Positions 44,055-55,880 of a DNA stretch of 64,000 bases are shown one piece after another. The stretch spans positions 36,810,759 through 36,874,758 of the forward strand of contig CM037781.1 in assembly GCA_021229015.1 (NCBI GenBank). Reading direction: 5' to 3'. A program made the translations under genes and the position numbers. A model generated the notes under the pieces. The model ran no database searches. It was given only the letters and a program-made list of their open reading frames with translations, and was not told where the DNA came from. The first letter of the stretch is position 1; every line of letters starts with the position of its first letter. This DNA comes from Solen grandis (taxonomy: Eukaryota > Mollusca > Bivalvia > Adapedonta > Solenidae).

Positions 44055-44985
44055 ACGACGACTAAAATACGATCTACGATCCAGATCAACCATTAATCTT
44101 GGTTTATTTCAATGGTTTAGCTACGATCTACGACCCAGCTCAACCATTCCTAACATTTTCAATGGTCGAGCTACGATCTACGACCCAGCTAAACCATTCC
44201 ATCAACATTTTCAATGGTTGAGCTACGATCTACGGACCAGGTCAATCATTTATTTTGGTTAATTTCAATGGTCGAGCTACGATCTACGATCCAGCTCAAC
44301 CATTCCATCAATATTTTCAATGGTCGAGCTACGCTCTACGGACCAGGTCAATCATTTATTTTGGTCTACGATCCAGCTCAACCATTCCATCAACATTTTC
44401 AATGGTTGAGCTACGATCTACGATCCATGTCAACCATTTATTTTGGTTCATTTCAATGGTTGAGCTACGATCTACGATCCAGCTCAACCATTTATATTGG
44501 TTTATTTGAATGGTTGAGCTACGATCTACGACCCAGGTCAACCATTTATAATGGTTTATTTGAATGGTTGAGCTACGATCTACGACCCAGCTCAACCTTT
44601 CCATGAAAGTTTTCAATGGTCGAGCTACGATCTACGATCCAAGTCAACCATTTATATTGGTTTATTTCAATGGTTGAGCTACGATCTACGACTCAGCTCA
44701 ACCATTCTATGAAAGTTTTCAATGGTCGAGCTACGATCTACGATCCAGCTCAACCATTCCATCAACATTTTCAATGGTTGAGCTACGATCTACGATCCAG
44801 CTCAACCTATATTGGTTTATTTCAATGGTAGAGCTACAATCTACGACCCAGCTCAACCATTCCGTGAACTTTTTCAATGGCTGAGCTACGATCTACGATC
44901 CAGGTCAACCAAATTCAATGGTTGAGCTACAATCTACGACCCAGATCGACAAAGAAAATTAGTTATAGTTTCGATCTACGATCTA
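44055..44985. repeat. Satellite 2: 52/54-bp hairpin units
   Basis: About 17-18 tandem units, each containing the inverted repeat GGTTGAGCT...AGCTCAACC around a conserved centre ACGATCTACGAYCC. Two unit types alternate irregularly: one of about 52 bases with CCATTCCATCAACATTTTC, and one of about 54 bases with CCATTTATATTGGTTTATTT. In the second type the right arm is often GGTCAACC. Units at 44326-44408 and 44780-44924 are shortened. Open frames across it arise from the periodicity. It abuts satellite 1. Confidence 0.9.
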
Positions 44986-46394
44986 CGCGCTAACTTCACC
45001 TATAGTATACATATTCTACATAAAAAACTATAACAATACTTTCGTAATTTATGATATAAAAATGTTGTATTCCCCTATGTCATTAAAAAACTAATTCAAT
45101 TTGTTTGCATGATCCATTATTTTTTGTTTTTTATTTTCACATTTCGCATAAAGAAATAATATTATATTATAGAGATTCTGAATAATATAGATTTATAATA
45201 CATCATGATACTTGACATGTTTTCCTTATTTTCAGACTGTTAATGCAATACATATACTACATACACCAGAGGGTAAGTAGGAAAAATGTCCGTGGTTTAT
45301 TGTCGTAAAAAGCTGAAACTACAGTTCCATTTTGTAGATAATCAATAAATATCGATTAATGTTTTATTGTGATACTACCAAATAACAGATTCAAACAAAA
45401 TGAGTTAAAGCAATAGCCTATAGAGTAAATAAACCATTAAGTGCCATCAAGGCAATGATGTTGACCGACGATAATGATAACAACTGATACGAATGGAGAG
45501 TATGGACAACTTTGTGCAAAATACTTTCTTCTTATATCTTTACTTTGACTAGAAAACGTAAAAAAGTCAATGTATTGAACAGATGGTAAATATTTCGACA
45601 AAAAACAATCCAAAATGTCCTATCACGTGGGACTCGTGGAGGGAATTTGGATATTTGGAAGGCCGTGCGTACGTTCTGATTGATTTTGAATCTTTCTTTT
45701 CAATGGGAGAATTAATCGACTACTGACCGAACATCATACTTGATACATTCTCGTATAATTATAGCATTTACATCTTGATATTTAAATTTCTGTCTTTCAT
45801 TCATTAAGTTCCGGGAGCAAACTTACATTAAAGTCTATATAGTATCTAAGCTGTTCAAGTTATGATTTCGACAGAAATTCGTAGTAACTTTTCATGTGTG
45901 TTGAAAGACCCGCGAGGCTGACATGAAAATTTTATCTTTTTCTAATGGAAACTGACATCGGATTGACGACAGATTAGACTTATGTGCTTAAATGCGCAAT
46001 TATTTGTGATAAGCGAGACTTTTGATATATTATTCATTTTATAATTGCAGCAGACTCCAAGCTATCGGCCGAAATCAATTTCAAATTTCAACACCGTAAA
46101 TGTCTAAAAAAAATAATTTTATTATTCAAACAATGTTACGAGTACATACAGGCGTCCTGTTGACGAACACCCTGGAATATCAAAGGTAGATTTGAACTCA
46201 CAAGCACAACTCAAGCATATCGACGTATATCACAAAAGAAGGACACAGTTTCGTTTATGAACGCTTGTGCATTAGCTTAATTGAAATCAGTGAGACAATT
46301 TCAACATATTTCACGCTAAATTACAAATCTTTTAGATCTGAAAGTTAACTCTATTTAGATTTCGTTACTCTAAATCGTAGATAAAAGATAAACG
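44986..46394. other. No feature recognised
   Basis: AT-rich spacer between satellite 2 and the second duplicon. A CGATCTACGATCTACGCGC trace at 44970-44988 marks the fading end of the satellite. Nothing else is supported. Confidence 0.5.
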
Positions 46395-46404
46395 CCATCA
46401 CTTG

Positions 46405-46456
<52 letters not shown>

Positions 46457-46967
46457 GATTTCATTTTGAACTGGATTTAAGAATATGTTTACGTTGAAGG
46501 CAGACTGAACACTTCTCATATTTTCGTTTGAGCTTTTCAGCCTCCACGGATGGAATAACTGGGATTATACTTAAATATGGTAAATGTGCATGTATGTATA
46601 TTCATTGATTTATTTAATTAAGTATTATAGGTAAATGACATAGTAATTAAGATTTTTTCTCAGTTTATTTTGAAATTTTACATGTAATTGGATTATTCAA
46701 TTTAATATCATATATACATTGCATTCATCACTTTATGATGAGCTTGTTTGAACAACAGTATTATTTTTGTTTGAATACTGATTAAATTTATTTTGCAGAG
46801 ATTCAGAAATTCGTCACGACACATTAAGTAACGAAGATAATGAAATCGGCGAATCTTTGGTAAAACTCGAACAACCCGTGTTATTAATAGGGAATTTAAA
46901 GATATAAATATCTTGATATTACACGTGTAAAAATGTAACAGTAATAAAATTGATATTTAACGCTGAA

Positions 46968-47282
46968 ATGGTAAATCAAAGAATGGCTTGGAGGGTTCTG
47001 ATAATTTTTACTTGTGTATTGCATACAGTATTTGCATCATCCTCGTTCAAATGGGAGCTTAAAACGATTCAACGGTTGCCAGATGAGACTATTATTCATA
47101 AAAGCATAAACGCGAGTAGTAAGGTACGATGCGCGTCGTACTGTGAAATACAGGACAAAACGAATGACACCCTTGTACGATCTTACTACTTCTCTGCCGA
47201 GTCAGGAATATGCCACTGCAACTCTGGAATTGACAAAAACAGCGATAACAGCAGTCCTCCGGAAATCTTGTATGGTGCAAAG
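46968..47282 (+). CDS. Fibrinogen-related protein 2, coding exon 1
   Basis: It encodes 105 residues from ATG at 46968 to a phase-0 donor AAG|GTAAAT at 47282/47283, identical in length to exon 1 of FReP1. The N-terminal 24 or so residues form a signal peptide with hydrophobic core VLIIFTCVLHTVF. The following module keeps all four cysteines (RCASYC, CHC). About ten residues differ from FReP1, among them KINASSKVR for KIKAISKVR and SPPEILYG for GAPEIFYG. A candidate 5' untranslated part starts after an acceptor ending at 46798. The next coding exon is at 52504. Confidence 0.75.
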
Positions 47283-48365
47283 GTAAATATTAACGTAATA
47301 ATATGTTTTGTCATTGTCATTGCACAGCACAGACATTTTTATATCACCATTTTCACCTTTTTTTATTCGTATCCTACGTTGAAGAAAAATGCTACTTTTA
47401 TTTAATTCCCGTTCACACGAAGTCATGAGCTATCCTATCAGTTTTACAGCATCTTACGAATGTGAACAGCCAACTGAACTGTGCAACGCGAGCAAATATT
47501 TAGTTTGAAATGATGGCAACAATCAAATTGAGACGATTAACATGTCGTCGTATTAAAGACGATTGCACATTTTTTATATGTTTTAAGAATCATCCTGAAT
47601 TTCATGGACCTTTTTATGTTGCTGGTATATTATTTGATCTACAAAAGTATGAAATGAAGGCATGGGGACACCAGCCTTGGAAAAATATATTTATAGTATT
47701 TCTGTAAGTTAACCATGTAGAGCAGCAATTTATGATGAAGTTTAAACAATGAACACTAAGTCTATTTCTTTTTTCAATATTTTCCGATTGTTAGTAATGT
47801 CATGTTAATATATTTGTGAAACAGCAATGACTTTACAGTTAAACATATATTTATTTATTATTTGATACCCTTACTTTTGGCTAAAACACACATTCATATT
47901 GAAACAAATTACAAACCAACAATATTTGTTTTAAACTTTATTTTTCTAATGCTCAAATTTGCTCACTCAGATTTGTTTTATCTCTTCAATGACTAATATT
48001 TACAAATTTATAAGATTAATGCTTAAAACAATTTGTTTCTATGTGTTGCATTTACCAAGGCGAAACAAGAGCGTATATGAATATTTTTTACGCTTCCCGT
48101 CTGTCCAACCGAAATTCCGTGTACATTTTACACAGGAATAGCGTTGCAGTTTCTATTTTAGATATTCGTTTTCAGCATTCGTCCATTGAAGGGTAAATAG
48201 CGACATTCGCTATGATTTAAAAGTACAGTGCAGTAGAAAATTACTTAAACATCTATTCTAACATGAAAGGGTTGCCCAAGTATGTGGTTGGTAACAGTAC
48301 TAAAAACATCGCAATCGAAATAAAAAAAACGCAACCCTTTTAAAGATCCTCCAGTGTACTTTTAT
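47283..48365 (+). other. FReP2 intron, first part
   Basis: Alignable with 31117-32228. A 65-codon frame at 47510-47707 is intact here but broken in copy 1, so it is probably fortuitous. From about 47700 on, the two duplicons are nearly identical. Confidence 0.5.
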
Positions 48366-48680
48366 CCGCACCGTCCCCGGTGGCCGAGTGGTAAGAGCGT
48401 CCGCCTTGGATGTGGGTGGTCGTGGGTTAGATCCGCGACCGCGACATACCAAAGTCGTAAAAAAGGTACTGTTTTAGCTCCCTTGCTTGGCACTCATCAT
48501 ATAAGGGTAGTTGCAGGGTTGGTATGTCCGGTATCAGGATAATGTGCCTGGGTGTGGTATCATGCCACATGTCTACGACATGATACTGCAGTGTGGCAGC
48601 TCTATATATGTTTCAAGTAGACATCGTCTCCAAATGACTGAAATACAGTCGTTGGGACGTTAAACGCAACAAACAAATCC
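48366..48680 (+). mobile_element. SINE S2 in FReP2 intron
   Basis: Paralogous counterpart of 32229-32543, with head, box B-like region and GACGTTAAACGCAACAAAC tail conserved. It differs at few positions. Confidence 0.8.
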
Positions 48681-48716
48681 TTATACGAGCAAAATATGTA
48701 AAGACAAAGCTAAAAA

Positions 48717-50729
48717 AACAAGAGGGCCATGATGGCCCTGAAACGCTCACCTGAGAACCATTGCTACAACTGATTACAAGGTTTTTAAACAGACAAGAAT
48801 TCTGAAATAACTCAATCTTAAACATTTTAGCCCTGACAATACTACACACCAAATATATAAGCACTGGGCCTTATGGTTTCAGAGGAGAAGACTTAGTGCG
48901 GGGTCATTTATCTCCAAAGGGCCACCATTTTGAAAATCTTGATAATGAATCATTAGATGATATTACATACCAAAAATCAAAGCTCTAGTCCTTATGGATT
49001 CATAGTAGAAGATTTTTTTTAAAGATTTTCCTATATTACTCTATGTAAAACAAGTGACCCCTGGTGCGGGACCATTTATCACCATAAGGACATGATTTGT
49101 ACAATCTTGGTAATGAACCATAAGATGATGCTACATACCAAATATCTAATCTCTAGGCCTTATGGATTCATAGAAGAAGATTTTTAAAGATTTTCCTATA
49201 TAACTCTTTGTAAAACAAGTGACCCATGGTGCGGGGGCATTTATCAACATAGGGTCATGATTTGTACAATCTTGGTAATGAACCATAAGATGATGCTACA
49301 TACCAAATATCTAATCTCTAGGCCTTATGGATTCATAGAAGAAGATTTTTTAAAGATTTTCCTATATAACTCTATGTAAAACAAGTGACCCCTGGTGCGG
49401 GGCATTTATCACCGTTGGGCTATGATTTGAACAATCTTGGTAATGAACCATTAGATGATGCTACATATGAAATATCTAAGCTCTAGGCCTTATGGATTCA
49501 TAGAAGAAGATTTTTTAAAGTTTTTCCTATATAAATCTATGTAAAACAAGTGACCCCTGGTGCGGGGGCATTTATCACCATAGGGCTATGATTTGAACAA
49601 TCTTGGTAATGAACCATAGATGATGCTACATAAAATATCTAACTCTAGGCTTATGGATTCATAGAAGAAGATTTTAAAGTCTTTCCTATGTAAAACAAGT
49701 GACCCCTGGTGCGGGGCATTTATCACCGTTTGGCTATGATTTGAACAATCTTGGTAATGAACCATTAGATGATGCTACATATGAAATATCTAAGCTCTAT
49801 GCCTTATGGATTCATAGAAGAAGATTTTTAAAGTCTTTCCTATGTAAAACAAGTGACCCCTGGTGCGGGGGCATTTATCACCATAGGGCTATGATTTGAA
49901 CAATCTTGGTAATGAACCATAACATGATGCTACATACCAAATATCTAATCTCTAGGCCTTATGGATTCATAGAAGAAGATTTTTAAAGATTTTCCTATAT
50001 AACTCTATGTAAAACAAGTGACCGATGGTGCGGGGGCATTTATCACCATAGGGTCATGATTTGTACAATCTTGGTAATGAACCATAAGATGATGCTACAT
50101 ACCAAATATCTAATCTCTAGGCCTTATGGATTCATAGAAGAAGATTTTAAAGATTTTCCTATATAACTCTATGTAAAACAAGTGACCCCTGGTGCGGGGG
50201 CATTTATCACCGTAGGGCTATGATTTGTACAATTTTGGTAATGAACCATTTGATGATGCTACATACCAAATATCTAAGCTCTAGGCCTTATGGATTCATA
50301 GAAAAAGATTTTTAAAGATTTTCCTATATAACTCTATGTAAAACAAGTGACCCCTGGTGCGGGGGCATTTATCATCGTAGGGCTATGATTTGAACAATCT
50401 TGGTAATTGCCCATAAGATGATGCTACATACCAAATATCTAAGCTCTAGGCCTTGCAATTTTGCAGAAGAAGATTTTCAAAGTTTGCATTTTTAAAATCT
50501 ATTTTTAGCTCCTGTGACCTACTATTTTAACCAATCTGAATAATTTGTACATCTTTGATTGAGGGCATCATAAGGATGATTCCTGTCAAGTTTGATCAAA
50601 ATCTCTTCAGCGGTTCATGAGGAGATGTTGTTTAAAGCAAATTGTTGACGCACGCACGCACGCACGGACGACGGACAAAAGGCGATCACAAAAGCTCACC
50701 ATGAGCACGTTGTGCTCAGGTGAGCTAAA
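48717..50729 (+). mobile_element. Pearl/Helentron-like non-autonomous element with tandem core repeats, copy 2 only
   Basis: Copy 1 has only an A-run here (near 32577), so the whole 2.0 kb is an insertion. The left end reads CAAGAGGGCCATGATGGCCC, itself a near-palindrome, then CGCTCACCTGAG. The core is 9-10 tandem units of about 150-167 bases, each with ACAAGTGACCCCTGGTGCGG, TCTTGGTAATGAACCAT and GATGATGCTACATACC blocks. The right end has an ACGC microsatellite and a terminal hairpin (AGCTCACCATGAGCAC, loop GTT, GTGCTCAGGTGAGCT). Element ends also share CTCACCTGAG/CTCAGGTGAG in inverse orientation. This layout matches what is known of Pearl elements in bivalves and of Helentron-type rolling-circle derivatives. 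It has no coding capacity. Target duplication cannot be judged because the site is an A-run. Confidence 0.7.
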
Positions 50730-50936
50730 AATGTGTGCATTTTATACGCCAATCGTATGACGGGACGTATGGCTTTTTATCTCCGCGCAGTAACTTTTGA
50801 AAAAACCCTCTATCTTTTGAATTCATATTTGGTTTACAAGTATTTGATATCAAAATACAGGTCAATTTCGATTTTAGTTACAACCCACTGGTTCGTTATA
50901 AAGTTATTCGCCCTTTATAGGCATATTTTATGTGGG

Positions 50937-51080
50937 CGCCAAAGGTTGTGGGTTCGAGCCCCGTTGGAGGCAAGAATTTTTCATGACCTTTCCCGGGTGC
51001 AAAGTACTGGTCCATCTCAGGAACCGTCGAGAGGGATTATTATAAGTTGTAAGAACTTGTTTTCCAATCGACGTAAAATA
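50937..51080 (+). mobile_element. S3 tRNA-derived repeat in FReP2 intron
   Basis: Counterpart of 32788-32935 with GGGTTCGAGCCCCGTTGG box B and the GGAACCGTCGAGAGGG block. Nearly identical to copy 1. Confidence 0.6.
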
Positions 51081-51159
51081 AATAAGTTTAAACTTAATTT
51101 TTTGTGCAATAACCGTTTCTGCGCCATAATTTTTGAAAGACCTCATGTATTGAATTTAT

Positions 51160-52503
51160 TTTTCATATGTAAGTATATGCTTTCAAATACAGGTTAAATT
51201 CGATTTTGGTTATTATCCCCATTCGTTATCAATTTGCCTTGTAGCAATTTATGTAATGACCGTTTCTGGGGGCAATAACTTTTGAAAAACTTCATGTATT
51301 GAATCCATTTTTTGGTATTCAAATGTAAACTTTAAAAATACAGGTTAAGTCCGATTTTTGTTACAATCCGCCGTTTCGTTATATATTCGCCCTAGATAGG
51401 CAAATTTCATGTTAAATGAGAGTTTGAAAAAACTTCATGTATTACAATACAGGCCAAGTTCGATTTTGGATCTTTATGTTAAAAAGTAATCGTGTGCTCA
51501 TTGTAGACAAAATTTATGAGAATTTTACCGTTCTGCGCAATAACTTTTATATTAAAAACAGTACTGTATACTAAGATACCCCCATTTAAATTTGCATTTT
51601 AGCGTATAATGCCCAGCCATGGTGGCACTTTTATTTCCTTATAACATTATGTGAAAAAAAAGTATTTTAGTTCCGTGCCAGGTTTTTGACGTATACCCGA
51701 TTCATGTGGCAGAATATATTGAAATCGTCGTTGAAATTACAAATATCAACATTTAGAGTTAATATTCAATACTAATGTAAATTACTCTAATAGATATATT
51801 TCATATCTAGTCATTGGATGACAATATTTCTATGACTCTTTGTTAATTTAAAGGCATCTGAAAATAGTAAAGTTTCACCGAGAGATTATTCAAATTTTAT
51901 TAGATTTGGGTTAGATAGTCAATATTCAAATCAACATTGAAAACAGTGGGACATATAGAATTTTGAATCTAGAAAGTCTCATGGTAGACAGAAGGCCACA
52001 TTGTTTGATTCTATTTCAAATTTTGTAAATTAATTCGAACTCCACCGTTATATAATGGAGAAATAATCATTGCTTTAGTTTTCAGGGAGATAACTCATGA
52101 AAATAAAATTATCGGTTGAGGTGGTGGGGTGTGTGTAGGTGGGGTAATCAAAATTCCTTTTATATCATTATATATTCTGTCAATATGTTCCTTGGTTTTA
52201 TACAATTTGATATCTTTATGCTTTCGTCGTCAAGTTTTACTTGAATGTTTTACTGCAATTGAATATTATTAGGGTGGGAAAACCTTTAAAGAGAAAACAA
52301 CAAATTGTTTATATACCAAATTTGGTAATATCATTCAACAGATATCTTGACATTACCATCCCTTGACCGCTAATTTCTGACTTAATACAGCTGCTTTTGA
52401 CATATTTAAGGTCTTCCTTAGAATTGACCATTGAGCTTGCAATAATGTATGGAAGTTTCCCCCAAACAAGAAGGTAATTGGAAACATTTATTTGATTTTA
52501 CAG
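51160..52503 (+). other. Remaining FReP2 intron
   Basis: Alignable with 33000-34329 but with more substitutions and small indels than the preceding intron part. The acceptor TTTGATTTTACAG ends at 52503. No extra exon is recognised. Confidence 0.5.
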
Positions 52504-53148
52504 GTATTTGCGAAGGATTGTCTAGAACTGTTTGAACAAGGAAAAAGGGACGATGGTGTGCACACTATAGAACCAGGCATTGACGGCCCAGTTTCAGTAT
52601 GGTGTGATATGACCAATGGAGGATGGACCGTCATCCAGCGACGAAAAGATGGGTCGGAAAATTTCAAACGTGGCTGGAATGATTATATGAATGGATTCGG
52701 AGATACATCTGATGAATACTGGCTTGGACTTGAAACAATGCATCTTCTGACACAGACACCATCTGCATTGCGTATTTCTATGGAAGCGTTTGGCGACGTC
52801 AGTCCGACATCCGGCTATGCATTGTACTCCTCCTTTATCGTAGGTAGTCCTACTTCAGAATATATGTTGGCTGTGTCAGGATTTTCAGGAAATGTTGGAG
52901 ATTCGCTAGCTTATTCTAACTTGCAGCGTTTCACAACATTGGACAACGATAATGATCAATGGATTCAAGGAAATTGTGCATTTAAGCACCAAGGCGCATG
53001 GTGGCATAAGGTTTGTCATAGATCTAATCTGAACGGGTTGTACCTTGGAGGAAGTACCATGGAATTGGGAAACGGTATCACATGGTTTACTGGATGGGGT
53101 TATTACTATTCTTTGAAAACATTTGAAATGAAAGTGAGACGACTTTGA
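52504..53148 (+). CDS. Fibrinogen-related protein 2, coding exon 2 (fibrinogen C-terminal domain)
   Basis: It encodes 214 residues to TGA at 53146-53148, giving a spliced protein of about 319 residues. All landmarks of the fibrinogen C-terminal domain are kept: DCLELFEQG, VWCDM, GGWTVIQRR, YWLGLE, GFSGNVGDSL, DNDND calcium motif, NCA, GAWWH...C, NLNGLY and FEMKVRR, with four conserved cysteines. Compared with FReP1, about 40 residues differ by eye. Only two or three of these are in the first 70 residues, and the rest lie in the region that forms the calcium and ligand sites. One residue is inserted after DNDND. The usual GAWWY aromatic is His here, which could alter ligand choice. It is probably a secreted lectin-like recognition protein. 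Confidence 0.9.
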   Translation, partial: VFAKDCLELFEQGKRDDGVHTIEPGIDGPVSVWCDMTNGGWTVIQRRKDGSENFKRGWNDYMNGFGDTSDEYWLGLETMHLLTQTPSALRISMEAFGDVSPTSGYALYSSFIVGSPTSEYMLAVSGFSGNVGDSLAYSNLQRFTTLDNDNDQWIQGNCAFKHQGAWWHKVCHRSNLNGLYLGGSTMELGNGITWFTGWGYYYSLKTFEMKVRRL

Positions 53149-53292
53149 ATCATATCTTATGAGTCCCCAACCGATTTTACACCGTACGATTGTCACTCAT
53201 AAAGGTTTACCCTCCGTCTGTCTGTCCATCTGTTCTTCTGTGTGCCTGTCTCTCCGTCCGTCCGTTTGTCCATCCGGATGTCTGGAAATCTG

Positions 53293-53534
53293 TTGCCAGT
53301 TTCACTAAACTTCGCACGAACAAATTTGATCTTAGTCGTAAGTCTGTTGTTCTACTTCGTGTCTACAAAAATCTTATTTTCACAATAAAAGATGAAGAAA
53401 GATGGCCAAATGTATTGCATTATACAAGCACAACACTTTTTGTAAGAAAAATATACAGGAAAAATAATATTTTACATATGTGAATTTACGCTTACGAAGA
53501 TATGTTTTCGTACGAAGTTTAGTGAAACGGGCGT
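53293..53534 (+). mobile_element. MITE with GTTTCACTAAACTTCG termini, copy 2 only
   Basis: Terminal inverted repeats GTTTCACTAAACTTCG (53299-53314) and CGAAGTTTAGTGAAAC (53514-53529) are perfect. The pre-insertion sequence survives in copy 1 near 35090 (AAATCTGGATCC). The filled site here reads AAATCTG...TCTGGATCC, suggesting a short TCTG target duplication. Internal sequence matches the element at 7993-8212. It lies in the 3' flank of FReP2, 150 bases after the stop, so it may be transcribed as part of the 3' untranslated region. No coding capacity. Confidence 0.85.
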
Positions 53535-54775
53535 CTGGATCCTGCGATAACTAAAAAACCGTTTAAGATAATATTATGGAACTTGGTATATGAATAGATG
53601 GCAGTATGGAGATTCTACAGGTTACTTTATTGTTGTTTTTTTATTCAGACCAAAATTCTGGTGGCTATGGTAACGGAAAACTTATGCACCTCACCGGTAG
53701 GGGACTCTTGTGTTGCGCGCAACACCAGTTACTTGTTGTATTTGTCTTGAAATGTACATAGTATACATACATTTTGTGTGTTTCCAGTTATCGTCATCGT
53801 CTTTTACCTCGATTTCGAAATTCGTTCTGTAATGACGACAAAAACTTATATGCATGATAATAATCTTTAAATGACATAACTGATGCATGGGTGTCCCACT
53901 TTATTTCCATTTTAGGGATTAAAAGAAAACAGTTATGAGATATCCCAGGAAACACAGAGTCACTTCAGTAAGTGAGGTACATAACAATTTTGGGGATATA
54001 ATCCACCCATTCGCAGAGGTTGATTAAGTATGCTGACACATTTTTTGTGATGTATAATAGTTTATGGTTAATTTCTGATAATTACTTGGTTTGCTCATTT
54101 GCGATTTGACTTAGTTTAGTGTGTTATGATTTAATGGGGTTTGCCTTAGGTGATTTAGTTGCATGTATGACATCAAAAGATCCGCTGACAGGAATCAAAG
54201 CTTTTCATTGAAGCATACTAAACAGTGAGTGAAATGGACATGAGTCATATTGCTTTATATCCTTGTGTTGTAACATGTTCATGTTTAATTTTCGCTAAAT
54301 GCATCGATAAAGTATTCGCTTTTATTTCAGTGCTAGTAATTTAATAAAAAAGCCATGTTATTTTTTATAATGTGACCTGGGGGTATGCAAAATGGCATTA
54401 TGTAAATACTTTGTATTTTTCTTGTATTTGTAGTTTTGCTTCAGATTCCATTCCCTGTTAACAGGATGGGACTGAGTGACATATAAACTGTTTACATTAT
54501 TAATACGGTTTTTGCAGTGTGCGCAGACGGCATAATACATTGTCATTGATGCCCGTTTTAGATACAATTCACGACAAGCATATATTTTTCAAATCTCTTA
54601 ATAGAGTAGAAATTCTGATTAGAAACTATGTTGTTATAGACGGTTATGCAATGTCTGTTTTATTCAAACACTTTAATTGTAACCAAACTTAGTTACTTTT
54701 GTAATTTGACTTACTTTTTAGTGTATATTCAATTCTGCTGTTCTGCTGCAAATTGTGTGATATACAGAATAGGAT
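53535..54775 (+). other. FReP2 3' flank
   Basis: Alignable with 35090-36330. It contains the conserved AATAAA at 54343-54348. No other gene is seen. Confidence 0.45.
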
Positions 54776-55092
54776 TGTTTGTTTGTTTGTTGGGTTAACG
54801 TTCCACCGACATTATTTCTGTCATTCGGAGACGATGTCTACTTGAGAAAGATATAGTGCTGCCACACTGCAGTATCACACCGTAGACATGTGGCATGACA
54901 CCACACCCAGTCACATTATCCTGACACTGGGCTAACCAGTCTTACAACTACCCTTATATGCTAAGCGCCAAGGAAGGGAGCTATAACAGTACCATTTTTA
55001 CGACTTTGGCATGTCTCGGTCCGAGATCGAACCTACGACCTCCCGCACCCGAGGCGGACGCTCTAACCACTCTAACCACTCGGCCACCGTTG
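54776..55092 (-). mobile_element. SINE S2 in FReP2 3' flank
   Basis: Counterpart of 36334-36632 but with a better preserved tRNA-like head. The minus-strand head contains a 9-base tandem duplication at the box A region (CTCTAACCA repeated at about 55070-55079). Confidence 0.8.
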
Positions 55093-55441
55093 ACATTACA
55101 TGTAAACAGAATAGTGCTCCCTTAATGTAGCCATCATTTCAATCACCAGCATAATGATTCTAATGCACTGCATTTTTTTCAAATTTGATATCAGACACCA
55201 TATTTGCATTTTGTAGTTGCTGCGCTTTTTTCAAAATATAAACAATATTGCTGTATTGACAGTAAATCAAATAAAATAGGTCTTAGTTTAAAGATATGTA
55301 GTATTTAACATATTTTGACACTGCTCATCCTGTTAAGAACTTAATGTAATGGTTGGCGGAACGTTAGGGTATTTAAACGTTTTCATAATCAGATATTCTA
55401 TTAGCAGTTAATATACATACGCACATACGCCTCATACATTT

Positions 55442-55468
55442 ATGTGTGTGTGTGTGTGTGTGTGTGTT
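55442..55468. repeat. GT microsatellite
   Basis: Counterpart of the GT run at 36925-36954, slightly shorter. About 130 bases immediately upstream have no counterpart in copy 1. Confidence 0.95.
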
Positions 55469-55726
55469 GATTTACCTCCGCACAGCATCGTGGGTAATCT
55501 TTACACAGAACATTAACTACGTCGGCTTTTTGCAATCATAATGACATTTCATTATTTTTACAATGAAAATAAAACTTTTCCTTTAGGAGTACATTGTATA
55601 TTTGTTATTGTCTGTGTTTTTGTTGAAAGCGATGCTTTATTGTACACCTATGTTTATGATATACACATGATTTTCTAGAGAATATTAGCTGCACATGTCA
55701 TGCTCTACGAGCTTAAAGGGCGCCGT

Positions 55727-55880
55727 GGACAAATGGAAACTGCAAATCCTATTTTGAGGGGTTCGAACCCCGTTTGGTTCAAGTATTTGCCATGACCTTC
55801 CCGTCGCAATGTACTGTTCCATTCAAGGAACCGTCGAAAGGGAAAAGTTAAAGTTGTATGAATATGTTTCCAAATCAAAT
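55727..55880 (+). mobile_element. S3 tRNA-derived repeat
   Basis: Carries GGGGTTCGAACCCCGTTTGG with an intact box B and the CATGACCTTCCCGTCGCAAT and GGAACCGTCG blocks. The copy 1 counterpart has lost box B. Confidence 0.6.

Noticed and set aside
43323..44831. Several overlapping frames of 70-130 codons on both strands in the satellite region.
   Set aside because: They result from tandem units whose lengths keep frames open, and their peptides merely repeat the satellite period.
44055..44985. Regular repeats with palindromic arms look like a CRISPR array.
   Set aside because: The parts between the arms are conserved rather than unique, the host is a eukaryote, and there are no cas genes. It is a satellite.
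47510..47707. A 65-codon frame in the FReP2 intron.
   Set aside because: Copy 1 has a frameshift and in-frame changes there, and no splice sites place it in the gene.
53190..53483. A 97-codon frame after FReP2.
   Set aside because: It starts in a pyrimidine-rich 3' flank and continues through the MITE, so it is fortuitous.
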